From NCBI GenBank assembly GCA_023150475.1, contig JAKLKU010000008.1:1-64000 (forward strand): DNA of 64,000 nt. Reading direction: 5' to 3'. Position 1 is the first letter of the stretch, and each line of letters opens with the position of its first letter. This DNA is from Planctomycetota bacterium (lineage in GTDB: Bacteria; Planctomycetota; UBA1135; GCA-002686595). Below the pieces are notes generated by a model. That model did no database searches. It saw only the letters and a program-made list of their open reading frames with translations, and was not told the origin of the DNA. Positions 1 through 7,669 of this stretch are shown one piece after another. The translations under genes were made by a program, and so were the position numbers.

Positions 1-136
1 GGCAAAACTTCGGGTGAAAGTGCATCGGCGGTCTCCAGAAAAACTCCGTACGCCAGACAAAGACCGCCACAACCCGTCTTGGTTTCAGCCGCGCCCGAAT
101 TTTCGGCGCAACGACGCGGGGCAGTATCCCGACAAG

Positions 137-865
137 TCAACCGTGCGCTGCGCGGTCGAGGAACCAGACGAGTCTCTCTCGCGCAGTCACTCGCGCCGCG
201 GGCAAGGCGCGATCGGCGTCGGTCGTCGGTGCGAACACGCGGCTCACCGCTTCGCGCTTCGTTGCGCCGGCGACCAGGAAGAAGACCGTCCGCGACCGCG
301 CGAACACCGGCAGCGTCAGCGTCAGTCGATGGGGCGGCGGCTTCGCGCGTGTTTCGACGTGGACGACCCAACGCACACGTTCCGCGAGCGCAGGGGAGTT
401 CGGGAAGAGCGACGCGACGTGCGCGTCCTCTCCGAGTCCGAGCATCGCGAGGTCGAATGTCGTCCCGGTGCCGCACCGTTCGCGGAGTTCGGCTTCGTAG
501 GCTCGCGCCGCTTCGTCGTGGTCGGGGGCTTCCGCGGGCATCGGGTGCAGCGCCGCGCGCGGCACGGCGAGCGGATCGAACAGGCTTTCGCGCGCCATGC
601 GAAAGTTGGAATCCTCGGCGCCGAGCGGCACGCAGCGTTCGTCGCCGAAGTAGAAGTCGATGCGGCTCCAATCCAGCGAACGCGCGTGATCCGCGACCAG
701 ACGATCGAAGAGCTTCTTCGGCGTCGAACCGCCGGCAAGCGCGAAGCTCGCGCGCGGTGCGCGCTCGAGTACGGTCGCGAGCTCGTCGACGACGAAGCGC
801 GCCGCCGCGCGGCACTGTGCGTCGACCGACTGGGCGACGTGCACGTCGCGGGATACGGCGCTCAT
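137..865 (-). CDS. pgl: 6-phosphogluconolactonase
   Basis: The 242-residue product is a normal length for the DevB/SOL-type 6-phosphogluconolactonase, the cytosolic enzyme that hydrolyses 6-phosphogluconolactone in the oxidative pentose phosphate pathway. The family blocks are present in order: a GGSTPK phosphate-binding loop at about residues 45-50, FGDERCVP at 73-80, and GLGEDAHVASLFP at 143-155. The last matches the GxGxDGHxASLFP signature, with Ala in place of the usual second Gly. No glucose-6-phosphate dehydrogenase or 6-phosphogluconate dehydrogenase gene is adjacent, so it is not in a visible pathway operon. The ATG start gives a complete N-terminus. A 76-codon Arg-rich frame upstream overlaps this start but shows no protein character. 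Confidence 0.92.
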   Translation of the reverse strand: MSAVSRDVHVAQSVDAQCRAAARFVVDELATVLERAPRASFALAGGSTPKKLFDRLVADHARSLDWSRIDFYFGDERCVPLGAEDSNFRMARESLFDPLAVPRAALHPMPAEAPDHDEAARAYEAELRERCGTGTTFDLAMLGLGEDAHVASLFPNSPALAERVRWVVHVETRAKPPPHRLTLTLPVFARSRTVFFLVAGATKREAVSRVFAPTTDADRALPAARVTARERLVWFLDRAAHG

Positions 866-1251
866 CGACGGGCGCTCCGTCGGCCACGCGTGGTGTCTCG
901 GGCGATCTCCACGCCCTTCGAGCGCACGCGGGACGAGTGCGCTCGGGTGCGCGCCACGACGATTCGGGTTCCACTCGCTCGCATGCCGCGGAGCGTAGCC
1001 GTGCCCCGGTGCCCGACAAGCTTCGCGCGCCGACGACCGCGACGGTCCCGCGGAGTCGCGGCGCTCGTTCTCGGCTTCGGCGTGGGATCCACCGCTCCAC
1101 GAGAGGTGCGGCGTCTCGAAGTGTGTGAACGTTCACGCGGCTAGCGCGCGCGCCGAGCGTCGGGCGAGTTGCGTGGCGCCCGCGAACTGTCGCGGTGCCG
1201 GCACCGCGAAGGACCCACCGCGCTCGCAGCCGGCGAGCGCATTAGCGACGC

Positions 1252-1350
1252 GACTTGCTCGCGACCGGCGCACGACCTGCGCACGGCCTGCGCACGAGCG
1301 GTGCGCGAGCGGCGCATGAGTAGCGCGCGACCTGCGCACGCAGCGTGTGC
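1252..1350. repeat. Degenerate 11-bp tandem array, nine units
   Basis: Nine consecutive 11-base units can be laid end to end from 1252, for example gaccggcgcac, gacctgcgcac, ggcctgcgcac and gagcggtgcgc. The rough consensus is GASCKGCGCAC. The period is not a multiple of three, which argues against coding, and it is close to one DNA helical turn. The copies have diverged, so this is an older array than the 19-bp one downstream. Confidence 0.6.
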
Positions 1351-1647
1351 CCAGGATCACGAGCGCGACTCCTATCGTGCTCCGCTGCGAACGTTGGTCC
1401 GGTTCCGTTGCGCAGTCGCGAATATGGCGCGAACGGTCCGAACGCTGCGGCGAACTGCCGCCGCACGAAGGCGCGCCGTGCGTGTGGCGCCTCGCCGTGG
1501 TCGCCGCCCCCGGAGTCGGCGCCGCTCTTGCAGCGCACGCGGAGCTCGGAGCGCTCGCCGCAATGCTGGCTTCGACGCCTGCATTCAGCGGACTGTTCGC
1601 TGCCGCCCGCGCTTGGCCGCCTGGACGTGCACGTGGCCCGTCGGACC

Positions 1648-1799
1648 GCACGCATCCGGCCAACTGGCGCGCGTCCGGCCGGCTCGCACGCATCCGGCCA
1701 ACTGGCACGCGTCCGGCCAGCTCGCACGCATCCGGCCAACTCGCACGCATCCGGCCAACTCGCACGCATCCGGCCAACTCGCACGCGTCCGGCCAGCTC
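1648..1799. repeat. 19-bp tandem array, eight units
   Basis: Eight full 19-base units begin at 1648, 1667, 1686, 1705, 1724, 1743, 1762 and 1781. The commonest form is gcacgcatccggccaactc, and a variant ends in gtccggccagctc. The units at 1724, 1743 and 1762 are identical, indicating recent slippage or amplification. A 19-bp period shifts frame at each copy, so the array is non-coding. There are no spacers between units, so it is not a CRISPR array. Confidence 0.85.
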
Positions 1800-1848
1800 G
1801 CGCGAGCTTCGTCGACGCGCCGTCTCGCCAGCGGGACCCGAGCCCGTG

Positions 1849-2373
1849 CTAGTCGCCGCCGAAGAGCTCGCCGATCGCGCGTTCGCGATAGCCGAAGATC
1901 TGCAAGAGCTTGGGCTTCACGAAGAGCCCGTGCGCGAGCGCGCCGAGCGGACCGAAGGGCGGTGAGTAGAAGACCGTGTCGAACATGCGCGTCGTGCGGC
2001 CCTCGGCAACGAAACGGTGTTCGTGCCACCAGCACGCGTACGGGCCCGCGAGCTGCGCATCGACGAAGCGTCGGCCCGGTTCCCACACGTCGATCCGTGT
2101 GCGCCACTTCATCGGCACGGGTCCGAGCCGGATCCGGTAGTCGATCGATGCTCCGACGCGCATCTCGATCGGCCGCGGCGTCAGGATCGTGAACGACAAA
2201 TCGTCCGGCGTCAGCCGTTCGAGGTTCTCGGCGAGCGAGAAGAACTCGAACACGCGTTCGAGAGGCGCGGCGACCCGTGTGTCCGCGCGCAGCACGTAGC
2301 GTGGCTGCCGCTCGAGCAAGTACGTTTCGCGCGGTACGTCGCGCGCCGGTTCGATCACGATCGTGGAGCTCAT
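1849..2373 (-). CDS. SRPBCC/polyketide-cyclase-like protein
   Basis: The predicted protein is 174 residues from the ATG at 2373; a GTG four codons upstream (2385) is an alternative. It resembles the START/Bet v1-like SRPBCC fold: an N-terminal strand followed by a VAAPLERVFEFFSLAENLER helix segment, then GPVPMKWRTRIDVWEPGRRF and a C-terminal long-helix region rich in Leu and Lys. This is the pattern of the ligand-binding 'coenzyme Q-binding/cyclase' proteins often annotated SRPBCC. The ligand is unknown. The gene is isolated, with a tandem array just past its stop and a divergent DUF523/DUF1722 gene upstream. Confidence 0.75.
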   Translation of the reverse strand: MSSTIVIEPARDVPRETYLLERQPRYVLRADTRVAAPLERVFEFFSLAENLERLTPDDLSFTILTPRPIEMRVGASIDYRIRLGPVPMKWRTRIDVWEPGRRFVDAQLAGPYACWWHEHRFVAEGRTTRMFDTVFYSPPFGPLGALAHGLFVKPKLLQIFGYRERAIGELFGGD

Positions 2374-2520
2374 CGGAATTCGCACTCGCCGTTCTTAGAC
2401 TACGAACGCGTCGAGCGCAGCTCGGCTCGTGTCGGTCGCAGCCGCGTTCGAACGGCGCCGCACGCAGCGCACTCAGCCGCGACGAGCGCCGAACGACACG
2501 AAACGACCGAGGACGCACGA

Positions 2521-3501
2521 ATGCCGCCCGAAAACCTTTCCGCCTCTCCGACCGCGCGCAAGCCGCGCATCGGCGTGAGCTCGTGTCTCCTCGGCGCGAG
2601 CGTGCGTTGGGACGGCGGGCACAAGCGCGATCGTTTCCTCACCGAAGCGCTCGCTCCGTTCGTCGAGTGGGTCGACGTCTGTCCGGAAGTCGCGATCGGA
2701 CTCGGCACTCCGCGCGAGACGGTGCACCTGCTCGGGCGCGCGGAGGACCCGCGGCTCGTCGGCACGAAGACCGCCTCGGACCACACCGAAGCGATGACGA
2801 GCTTCACACGCGCGAAGCTCGACGAACTCGCCGGGCTCGAACTCGCCGGCTACGTGTTGAAGAGCGACAGTCCGAGCTGCGGCATGGAGCGCGTGCGCGT
2901 CTACAACCACAAAGGCATGGCGGAACGGCGCGGCCGTGGGCTCTTCGCGCGGGCCTTGCTCGAGCGTTTCCCGCTGCTGCCCGTCGAAGAAGAAGGCCGC
3001 TTGAACGACGACGTGTTGCGCGAGTCGTTCGTCGACCGCGTGTTCGCGTACCAACGCTTCCTCGACTTCCGCCGAGGACCGCTGACGGCGCGCGCGCTGA
3101 TCGACTTCCACCGCGTGCACAAGTACCAACTGATGGCGCACAGCCCGCGGCACTACTCCGAGCTCGGGCGGCTCGTCGCGCTCGCGGGCACGAGCGATCG
3201 CAGCGAGCTCGTGCTGCGCTACGGCCGGCTCTTCATGGAAGCGCTCGGCGAGCACGCGACGCGCAAACGGCACTTCAACGTGCTCCAGCACCTCGCCGGC
3301 TACTTCAAGGACCGGCTCGACGCCGACGGCAAACGCGAGCTCGGTCAGGCGTACGACGACTACAAGAACCGCGTCGTGCCGCTCGTCGTGCCGATCGCTC
3401 TCGTGCGTCACCACGTCCGCGCGCTCGGCGTCGAGTACCTACGCGATCAGACGTACCTCGCGCCGAGCCCGAAGGAGCTCGCGGTGCGCAACTACACGTG
3501 A
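2521..3501 (+). CDS. DUF523 plus DUF1722 protein
   Basis: The protein is 326 residues from the ATG at 2521. The N-terminal half is DUF523, with conserved cysteines visible at SSCLLGASVRWDGG (Cys22), VCPEV (Cys54) and SDSPSCGM (Cys120). The C-terminal half, about residues 190-310, is DUF1722 (YbgA-like), with the HRVHKYQLMAHSP and YGRLFMEAL segments. This two-domain arrangement is widespread in bacteria. DUF1722 proteins are sometimes found near photolyase genes, but none is seen here. The biochemical role is not established. It is followed 20 bases later by clpS on the same strand, so the two may be co-transcribed. Confidence 0.88.
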   Translation: MPPENLSASPTARKPRIGVSSCLLGASVRWDGGHKRDRFLTEALAPFVEWVDVCPEVAIGLGTPRETVHLLGRAEDPRLVGTKTASDHTEAMTSFTRAKLDELAGLELAGYVLKSDSPSCGMERVRVYNHKGMAERRGRGLFARALLERFPLLPVEEEGRLNDDVLRESFVDRVFAYQRFLDFRRGPLTARALIDFHRVHKYQLMAHSPRHYSELGRLVALAGTSDRSELVLRYGRLFMEALGEHATRKRHFNVLQHLAGYFKDRLDADGKRELGQAYDDYKNRVVPLVVPIALVRHHVRALGVEYLRDQTYLAPSPKELAVRNYT

Positions 3502-3521
3502 TCCCGCGTTAGGATCTCGGC

Positions 3522-3857
3522 GTGGTGCGATTCGAGAGCGACTTTCCGCGCGCCGCGGGCGGCGGCACGCTGACCGAGCAGGAAACGGACACCCAGGTCC
3601 GACTCTCGCCGCACTGGAAGGTGATCCTGCACAACGACGACGTGACCACGTTCGAATTCGTGATCCGCTTGCTCGTCGAGCTCTTCCACAAGGATCTGCA
3701 GGAAGCGGTGCGCCTGACGAACCTCGTGCACCACTCCGGGCTCGCCGTCGTCGAGATCACGACCAAGGAGCGCGGCGAGCTCTACGTCGAGCAGGTCCGT
3801 TCGCTCGCTCGGCCGCGCGGCTTCCCGTTGACGGCGACGCTCGAACCCGCGGAGTGA
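3522..3857 (+). CDS. clpS: ATP-dependent Clp protease adaptor ClpS
   Basis: The 111-residue protein matches ClpS, the cytosolic adaptor that delivers N-degron substrates to ClpA-ClpP. The core starts at WKVILHNDDVTTFEFV (residues 32-47), including the Asn-Asp-Asp that binds the substrate N-terminus. It continues with the LTNLVHHSGLAVV helix-strand around residues 65-77, where the conserved His of the binding pocket lies. About 30 non-conserved residues precede the core, as is usual. The start is GTG at 3522, 20 bases after the upstream stop. clpA and clpP are not in this window. Confidence 0.93.
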   Translation: MVRFESDFPRAAGGGTLTEQETDTQVRLSPHWKVILHNDDVTTFEFVIRLLVELFHKDLQEAVRLTNLVHHSGLAVVEITTKERGELYVEQVRSLARPRGFPLTATLEPAE

Positions 3858-3970
3858 ATTGCAGCGCGGCGCTTGGTGGGCCGTGCACTTCGCCTGCGCC
3901 GGGACGCCGTGAGCGGCGACACGTCGAGGCAAGGCACGCTGCGGCACGGCGGGCCGTGACGCGACTCGCC

Positions 3971-4150
3971 ACGATCGGAGGCCGCGCGATCCGAGGCGCC
4001 GACATTCGAGGCGGCAGTGTTCGCGGCGCCAGTGTTCGAGACGCCGCGATCCGAGGCGCCAGGATCCGAGGCGCCAGGATCCGAGGCGCCAGGATCCGAG
4101 ACGCCAGGATCCGAGGCGCCGGTATTGGAGACGCCCGGATCCGGGGCGCC
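3971..4150. repeat. 15-bp tandem array, twelve units
   Basis: Twelve 15-base units run without interruption; the consensus is aggatccgaggcgcc, with three nearly identical copies at 4046-4090. The period is a multiple of three. Read on the plus strand in the frame opening with a GTG at 3854, which overlaps the clpS stop as GTGA, the units give a five-residue repeat of the form A-x-I-R-G. This loosely recalls the A(D/N)LXX pentapeptide repeat. That frame runs on antisense through the rhomboid gene to 4417, so coding is doubtful. The array lies between the convergent clpS and rhomboid genes. Confidence 0.8.
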
Positions 4151-4172
4151 GGCCGGCAGCTCGTTCCGCGCT

Positions 4173-4889
4173 TCAATCGGCGCTCGACGTCGCACGCCGC
4201 GCGCGCCGTCGGCCTCCGCGCGGTCGCAGGAACGCGAGCAGCACGATGCCGGCGAGGAAGCCGCCGATGTGCGCCCACCACGCGATGCCGCCGCCGATCG
4301 ATGCGTCGCCGAGCGCGAGCATCCCGCTCGCGAACTGCGTCGCGAACCAGAAGAGCAGGAACACGAACGCTGGGATCTCGACGAAGAGCGGCAAGAAGAA
4401 GACCGGCACCAACGTGACGACCCGCGCGGTGGGGAAGAGCACGAAGTACGCGCCCATCACGCCGGCGATCGCGCCGGACGCGCCGATCGCCGGCACGGTC
4501 GAGTTCGGATTGGTGTAGAGGTGCAGCACGTTCGCCGCGACGCCGCAGCTCGAGTAGAAGACGAGGAAGCGGAACGATCCGAGTCGGTCCTCGACGTTGT
4601 CGCCGAAGATCCAGAGCGTCCACAGGTTCGCGATCAAGTGGATCCAACCTGCGTGGAGGAACTGGCTCGTGACGAGCCCCAGCCACGGGTGTCCGTCGAG
4701 GCCGAACTGGAAGCGAGCGTCCGGGTTCAGCACGAGCACCGGCACCATGCCGAACTCGTAGGTCAGTCGCTCGAGCTCGCGGCCACCGAGCGAGAGCTCG
4801 AACACGAACGCGGCGACGTTCGCGAGGATCAGGAGCCACGTCGCGACCGGCAGGCTTCGCGAAGGGATCGTGTCGCGCAGCGGGATCAC
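4173..4889 (-). CDS. Rhomboid family intramembrane serine protease
   Basis: The 238-residue protein has six hydrophobic segments and the rhomboid catalytic signature GASGAIAG with nucleophile Ser138. The partner His207 lies in WWAHIGGF, and the HLIANLW segment (His84, Asn88) corresponds to the conserved HxxxN in TM2. These residues define an active intramembrane protease of the GlpG superfamily, cutting transmembrane substrates at the inner membrane. The C-terminus is a short Arg-rich cytosolic tail. The likely start is the GTG at 4889 encoding a PLRDTIPSR leader typical of bacterial rhomboids. The substrate is unknown. Confidence 0.93.
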   Translation of the reverse strand: MIPLRDTIPSRSLPVATWLLILANVAAFVFELSLGGRELERLTYEFGMVPVLVLNPDARFQFGLDGHPWLGLVTSQFLHAGWIHLIANLWTLWIFGDNVEDRLGSFRFLVFYSSCGVAANVLHLYTNPNSTVPAIGASGAIAGVMGAYFVLFPTARVVTLVPVFFLPLFVEIPAFVFLLFWFATQFASGMLALGDASIGGGIAWWAHIGGFLAGIVLLAFLRPRGGRRRARRATSSAD

Positions 4890-5205
4890 CCGGGGAAGCT
4901 AGCCACGAACGAGGCCGCGGGTCGAGACGCGTCGCCCGAGGTCCGGTTGGCCCGTCGTTCGCGGCCCGGACCGCCCGTCGTTCGCCCGAGGTCGAGCCGA
5001 CGTCCCGGCGACGCCGGGGCGACGCCGTGGCGAGATCGGGGCGACGCCGGGGCGAGGTTCACGCGAGACCGGCTCGACGGCGGGGCCCCCGCTCGCGCCG
5101 TCGCCGCGGAACTCTCCCGCGCCGCGCGCGGAGCCGGCGGCGTCGGACCGCGAAGTTGGGGCCCCGCGACCGGCCGCCGGGCGTCGCAGGGGGGGCTCGA
5201 AAATA
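4890..5205. other. Gene-free divergent upstream region
   Basis: This 316-base stretch separates the rhomboid start (minus strand) from the operator region of the 5.3 kb operon (plus strand). It is extremely G+C-rich, with recurring gcgacgcc and gcccgaggtc words. A short A/T-rich block appears only at its right edge, where the operator begins. No coding sequence or RNA was recognised. Promoters for both directions probably lie here, but no convincing -35/-10 pair was found for the rhomboid gene. Confidence 0.5.
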
Positions 5206-5215
5206 GAACATGTTC
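5206..5215. promoter_or_regulatory. Distal TetR-type operator palindrome
   Basis: The sequence GAACATGTTC is a perfect 10-base palindrome with a GAAC-N2-GTTC core, embedded in an A/T-rich island that stands out from its surroundings. It shares its core with the palindrome centred 55 bases downstream. A TTGACG word resembling a -35 box lies between them at 5226-5231. The nearest candidate ligand is the TetR regulator encoded at the end of the downstream operon. Assignment to that regulator is inference. Confidence 0.55.
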
Positions 5216-5258
5216 AAAAAAGGCCTTGACGGGTGCGTCCGCGCTGGCCGATCCTGTA

Positions 5259-5272
5259 TTGAACGCGTTCAA
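5259..5272. promoter_or_regulatory. Proximal TetR-type operator palindrome
   Basis: TTGAACGCGTTCAA is a perfect 14-base palindrome ending 18 bases before the ATG of the membrane-protein gene. It repeats the GAAC-N2-GTTC core of the upstream site at 5206-5215. Symmetric sites of this shape are typical for TetR-family dimers. Binding here would be expected to block the promoter or transcript start of the three-gene operon that includes its own tetR gene. Confidence 0.65.
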
Positions 5273-5290
5273 ATTACTGCGGAGACCCTC

Positions 5291-5740
5291 ATGAACATCG
5301 CCCTGCTGCTCGCCTACGGTGCCTACCTCGTCCTGTCCCTCGCCGCGACGCTCTGGGTCGGCCGGAGCCTCTACCGGAACGGCCGGGTGTTCCTGGCCGA
5401 GGTCTTCAGAGATCCGGAATTCGCCGACGCCGTCAACCGCCTGCTGCTCGTCGGCTTCTACCTCGTCAACGTCGGCGCGATCGCGCTGCGTCTGAGCGAC
5501 GTGCGGTTCTTCGGAGTCGGCGCGCCCGCCGCCGACGACCCGGTGCGTTGGGTCGAAGTCGTCGCGAACAAGTTCGGCGGCACGTTGCTGATCCTCGGTG
5601 TGCTGCACGTCGTCAACTTGGGTTTGCTCACGCTGATTCGGATCGCGGGCCGACGCTCCGCGGGCGGACCCGACGCGCGGCAAGCCTCGGACCAGGCCGC
5701 GACCGGCTGGCTGCCTCGCACCGGACCGGTGGGGAACTGA
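5291..5740 (+). CDS. Small membrane protein, first gene of TetR operon
   Basis: The protein is 149 residues from the ATG at 5291, which has a GGAGA ribosome-binding site at 5281-5285. An upstream in-frame ATG at 5210 lies inside an operator and is rejected. Hydrophobic segments are visible near residues 3-22, 47-66 and 94-114, separated by a short loop with NGRVFLAEVFRDPEFADAVN. I do not recognise a characterised family. The stop is followed after four bases by the GTG of an SDR gene, and the set ends with a TetR regulator, so it is probably induced by whatever ligand that regulator senses. Confidence 0.8.
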   Translation: MNIALLLAYGAYLVLSLAATLWVGRSLYRNGRVFLAEVFRDPEFADAVNRLLLVGFYLVNVGAIALRLSDVRFFGVGAPAADDPVRWVEVVANKFGGTLLILGVLHVVNLGLLTLIRIAGRRSAGGPDARQASDQAATGWLPRTGPVGN

Positions 5741-5744
5741 CGCC

Positions 5745-6716
5745 GTGTTCGGACGCCTCGTCGAACTCCCCGACGTGCGCCGGCGCCTCGCGTCGGGAGC
5801 GCGCGTCGCCGTCACCGGCGCCGGAGGCTACACCGGCCGCGAGCTCACGGGCGCGCTGCTCGCCGGCGGCGTCGCCGTCGTCAACCTCACCGGCGATCCG
5901 CGCCGGCCGACGCCGTTCGACGGACGCATCGAGACGCGCGCATTCGCGTGGGCGCGGCCCGACGAACTCGCTGCCTCGCTCGCGAACTGCTCGGTGCTCT
6001 TCAACACCTATTGGATCCGCTTCCCGCGCGGCCGCGCGACACACGCTCTCGCGGTCGAGCGCTCCGAGCAGCTCTTCGCGGCCGCGCGCCGCGCCGGCGT
6101 CGGACGCATCGTCCACGTCAGCATCGCGCGCCCCGAGCTCGAATCGCCGCTCTCGTACTACCGTGGCAAGGCGGAAGTCGAGCGCGCGCTCGCCGCGAGC
6201 GGCGTCGCGCACACGATCTTGCGTCCGACGGTGCTCTTCGGAGCCGGCGACGTGCTCGTCAACAACATCGCGTGGTGCGTGCGGCGCTTTCCGGTGTTCC
6301 TCGTCCCCGGCGACGGTCGCTATCGGGTGCAGCCGCTCCATGTCGCCGACTTCGCGACGGCGCTCGCCGCCGCCGCCGAAGCGGACGGCGATGCGACGCT
6401 CGATGCGGTCGGTCCGGAGACGTTCGGGTTCACGGAGCTCGTCCACGTGATCGCCGCGGCGCTCGGCCGGCGCGTGCGCGTGATTTCGGCTCCGCGCGGC
6501 GTGGTGCGCGCGGCGACGGCGGTGCTCGGCGCGGTCGTCGGCGACGTCGTGCTCACTCGCGCCGAGATCGACGGGCTCTGCGCCGACTTGCTCGCGAGCG
6601 ACGCGCCGCCGATCGGCCGCGTGAGGCTGACCGAATGGCTGCGGGCACACTCGGACGAGCTCGGCGTCGAGTATGCGAACGAAGTGCGCCGCCACTACCG
6701 GCGTCGCGGCGCGTGA
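5745..6716 (+). CDS. Atypical SDR, NAD(P)-binding epimerase-like
   Basis: The 323-residue protein begins with a Rossmann fold carrying TGAGGYTG at residues 24-31, the glycine-rich motif of extended/atypical SDRs. A YYRGK segment at 138-142 provides a YxxxK pair, and HTILRPTVLFGAGDVLVNNI follows as in NDUFA9/NmrA-like proteins that bind NAD(P) but often lack dehydrogenase activity. The C-terminal third is the substrate domain. The start is GTG at 5745. Its TGA overlaps the GTG of the tetR gene. Its exact substrate cannot be deduced. Confidence 0.85.
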   Translation: MFGRLVELPDVRRRLASGARVAVTGAGGYTGRELTGALLAGGVAVVNLTGDPRRPTPFDGRIETRAFAWARPDELAASLANCSVLFNTYWIRFPRGRATHALAVERSEQLFAAARRAGVGRIVHVSIARPELESPLSYYRGKAEVERALAASGVAHTILRPTVLFGAGDVLVNNIAWCVRRFPVFLVPGDGRYRVQPLHVADFATALAAAAEADGDATLDAVGPETFGFTELVHVIAAALGRRVRVISAPRGVVRAATAVLGAVVGDVVLTRAEIDGLCADLLASDAPPIGRVRLTEWLRAHSDELGVEYANEVRRHYRRRGA

Positions 6717-7453
6717 ACGTGGACGAGCGAGACCGTAGGCTCTCGGACGTGGCGCGCGCGAAGAAGTCCGCCGAAGCGACCGGCAAGGGAGAACGCACGC
6801 GGGCGCGGATCCTCGACGCGGCGCTCGCGTTGTTCCAGGAGCACGGCTACGAAGCGACGACGATGCGCCGTGTCGCCGAAGCGGCGGGCGTGTCGCTCGG
6901 CAACGCGTACTACTACTTCGAATCGAAGGAGCACCTGATCCAGGGCTTCTACGCCAAGACGCACGCCGAGCACCTCGCCGCGTGCGAGCCGATCCTTGCG
7001 CGAGAGACGGAGCTCGTCGAACGACTGCGCGGCGTGTTGCACGCGAAGATCGACACGGCCGAGCCCTACCACCGCATCTCCGGCATCCTCTTCAAGAGCG
7101 CGGCCGATCCGGAGAGTCCGCTGTCGCCTTTCAGCGCCGCGTCGACGTCCGTGCGCAACGACGCGATCGCTTTGATGCGCCGCGTCGTCGACGGCTCGAA
7201 GACGCGCGTGCCGCAGGATCTCGCGGAACGCCTGCCCGAGCTCCTCTGGCTGCACGAGATGGCGCTGATCCTGTTCTGGCTCCACGACCGTTCGGCAGGG
7301 CGCGCCCGTACGCGCCGGTTGGTCGATCGCACGGTCGAACTGGTCGCGAAGCTGGTCTCGGTCGCGAGCTTCCCGCTGGTCAAGCCGTTGCGCACGAGCA
7401 CGCTCGAGCTGATCGACGAGATCCGCGCCGACGTCGACTCGCCGAACGAGTGA
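6713..7453 (+). CDS. TetR/AcrR family transcriptional regulator
   Basis: The protein is 246 residues if started at the GTG that overlaps the SDR stop codon (GTGA); a GTG at 6749 would give 234. The N-terminal DNA-binding domain is clear: TRARILDAALALFQEHGYEA, then a helix-turn-helix with MRRVAEAAGVSLGNAYYYFE at about residues 51-70, the classic TetR recognition helix with the YYYF/YFxSKE ending. The C-terminal ligand domain is helical and specific to this protein. Position at the end of the operon, with two palindromes in front of the operon, suggests autoregulation. Confidence 0.93.
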   Translation: MNVDERDRRLSDVARAKKSAEATGKGERTRARILDAALALFQEHGYEATTMRRVAEAAGVSLGNAYYYFESKEHLIQGFYAKTHAEHLAACEPILARETELVERLRGVLHAKIDTAEPYHRISGILFKSAADPESPLSPFSAASTSVRNDAIALMRRVVDGSKTRVPQDLAERLPELLWLHEMALILFWLHDRSAGRARTRRLVDRTVELVAKLVSVASFPLVKPLRTSTLELIDEIRADVDSPNE

Positions 7454-7669
7454 TAGGCGAGCCGCGCGGCCGGTAGGCCGGATCCTCGCGCGCGGAGCCG
7501 CGCGGACACGACTCTCCCCGTCGCTAGACCGTCGTGTCGGCGAACGGTTTCGGGTTTACGTGGATTTGCTGTCCAGCGACCGGGGGCAGTAGGGTTTGGG
7601 GCTTCGCGACGCTCGTTCGAGCCCTGTCACACCCCCGAGGATCCGATCGTCCCCGCGTCCGCGCCGCGG

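Larger units (their letters stand above)
866..1848. other. Gene-free interval with two tandem arrays
   Basis: About 980 bases between the pgl start and the SRPBCC gene hold no convincing coding sequence. All long open frames here are Arg-, Ala- and Ser-rich with no recognisable motif, as expected of stop-poor G+C-rich DNA. The interval contains two unrelated direct-repeat arrays, one of 11-bp period and one of 19-bp period, listed separately. Neither period is a multiple of three. No tRNA or clear promoter was seen. Confidence 0.6.

Noticed and set aside
862..1092. A 76-codon minus-strand frame overlapping the pgl start as ATGA
   Set aside because: Very Arg-rich with no protein character; the overlap is likely chance.
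1648..1799. CRISPR array
   Set aside because: The units are contiguous 19-mers with no spacers, and no cas gene is present; the other arrays also lack spacers.
5210..5290. Upstream start for the membrane-protein gene at 5210
   Set aside because: The ATG lies inside an operator palindrome, and the second palindrome would be in the coding part; the ATG at 5291 has a good ribosome-binding site.
7615..7636. A tRNA T-loop-like stretch (gttcgagccctgtcacaccc)
   Set aside because: No matching T-stem, acceptor stem or anticodon arm could be built upstream, so it is not a tRNA. A remnant attachment site cannot be shown.
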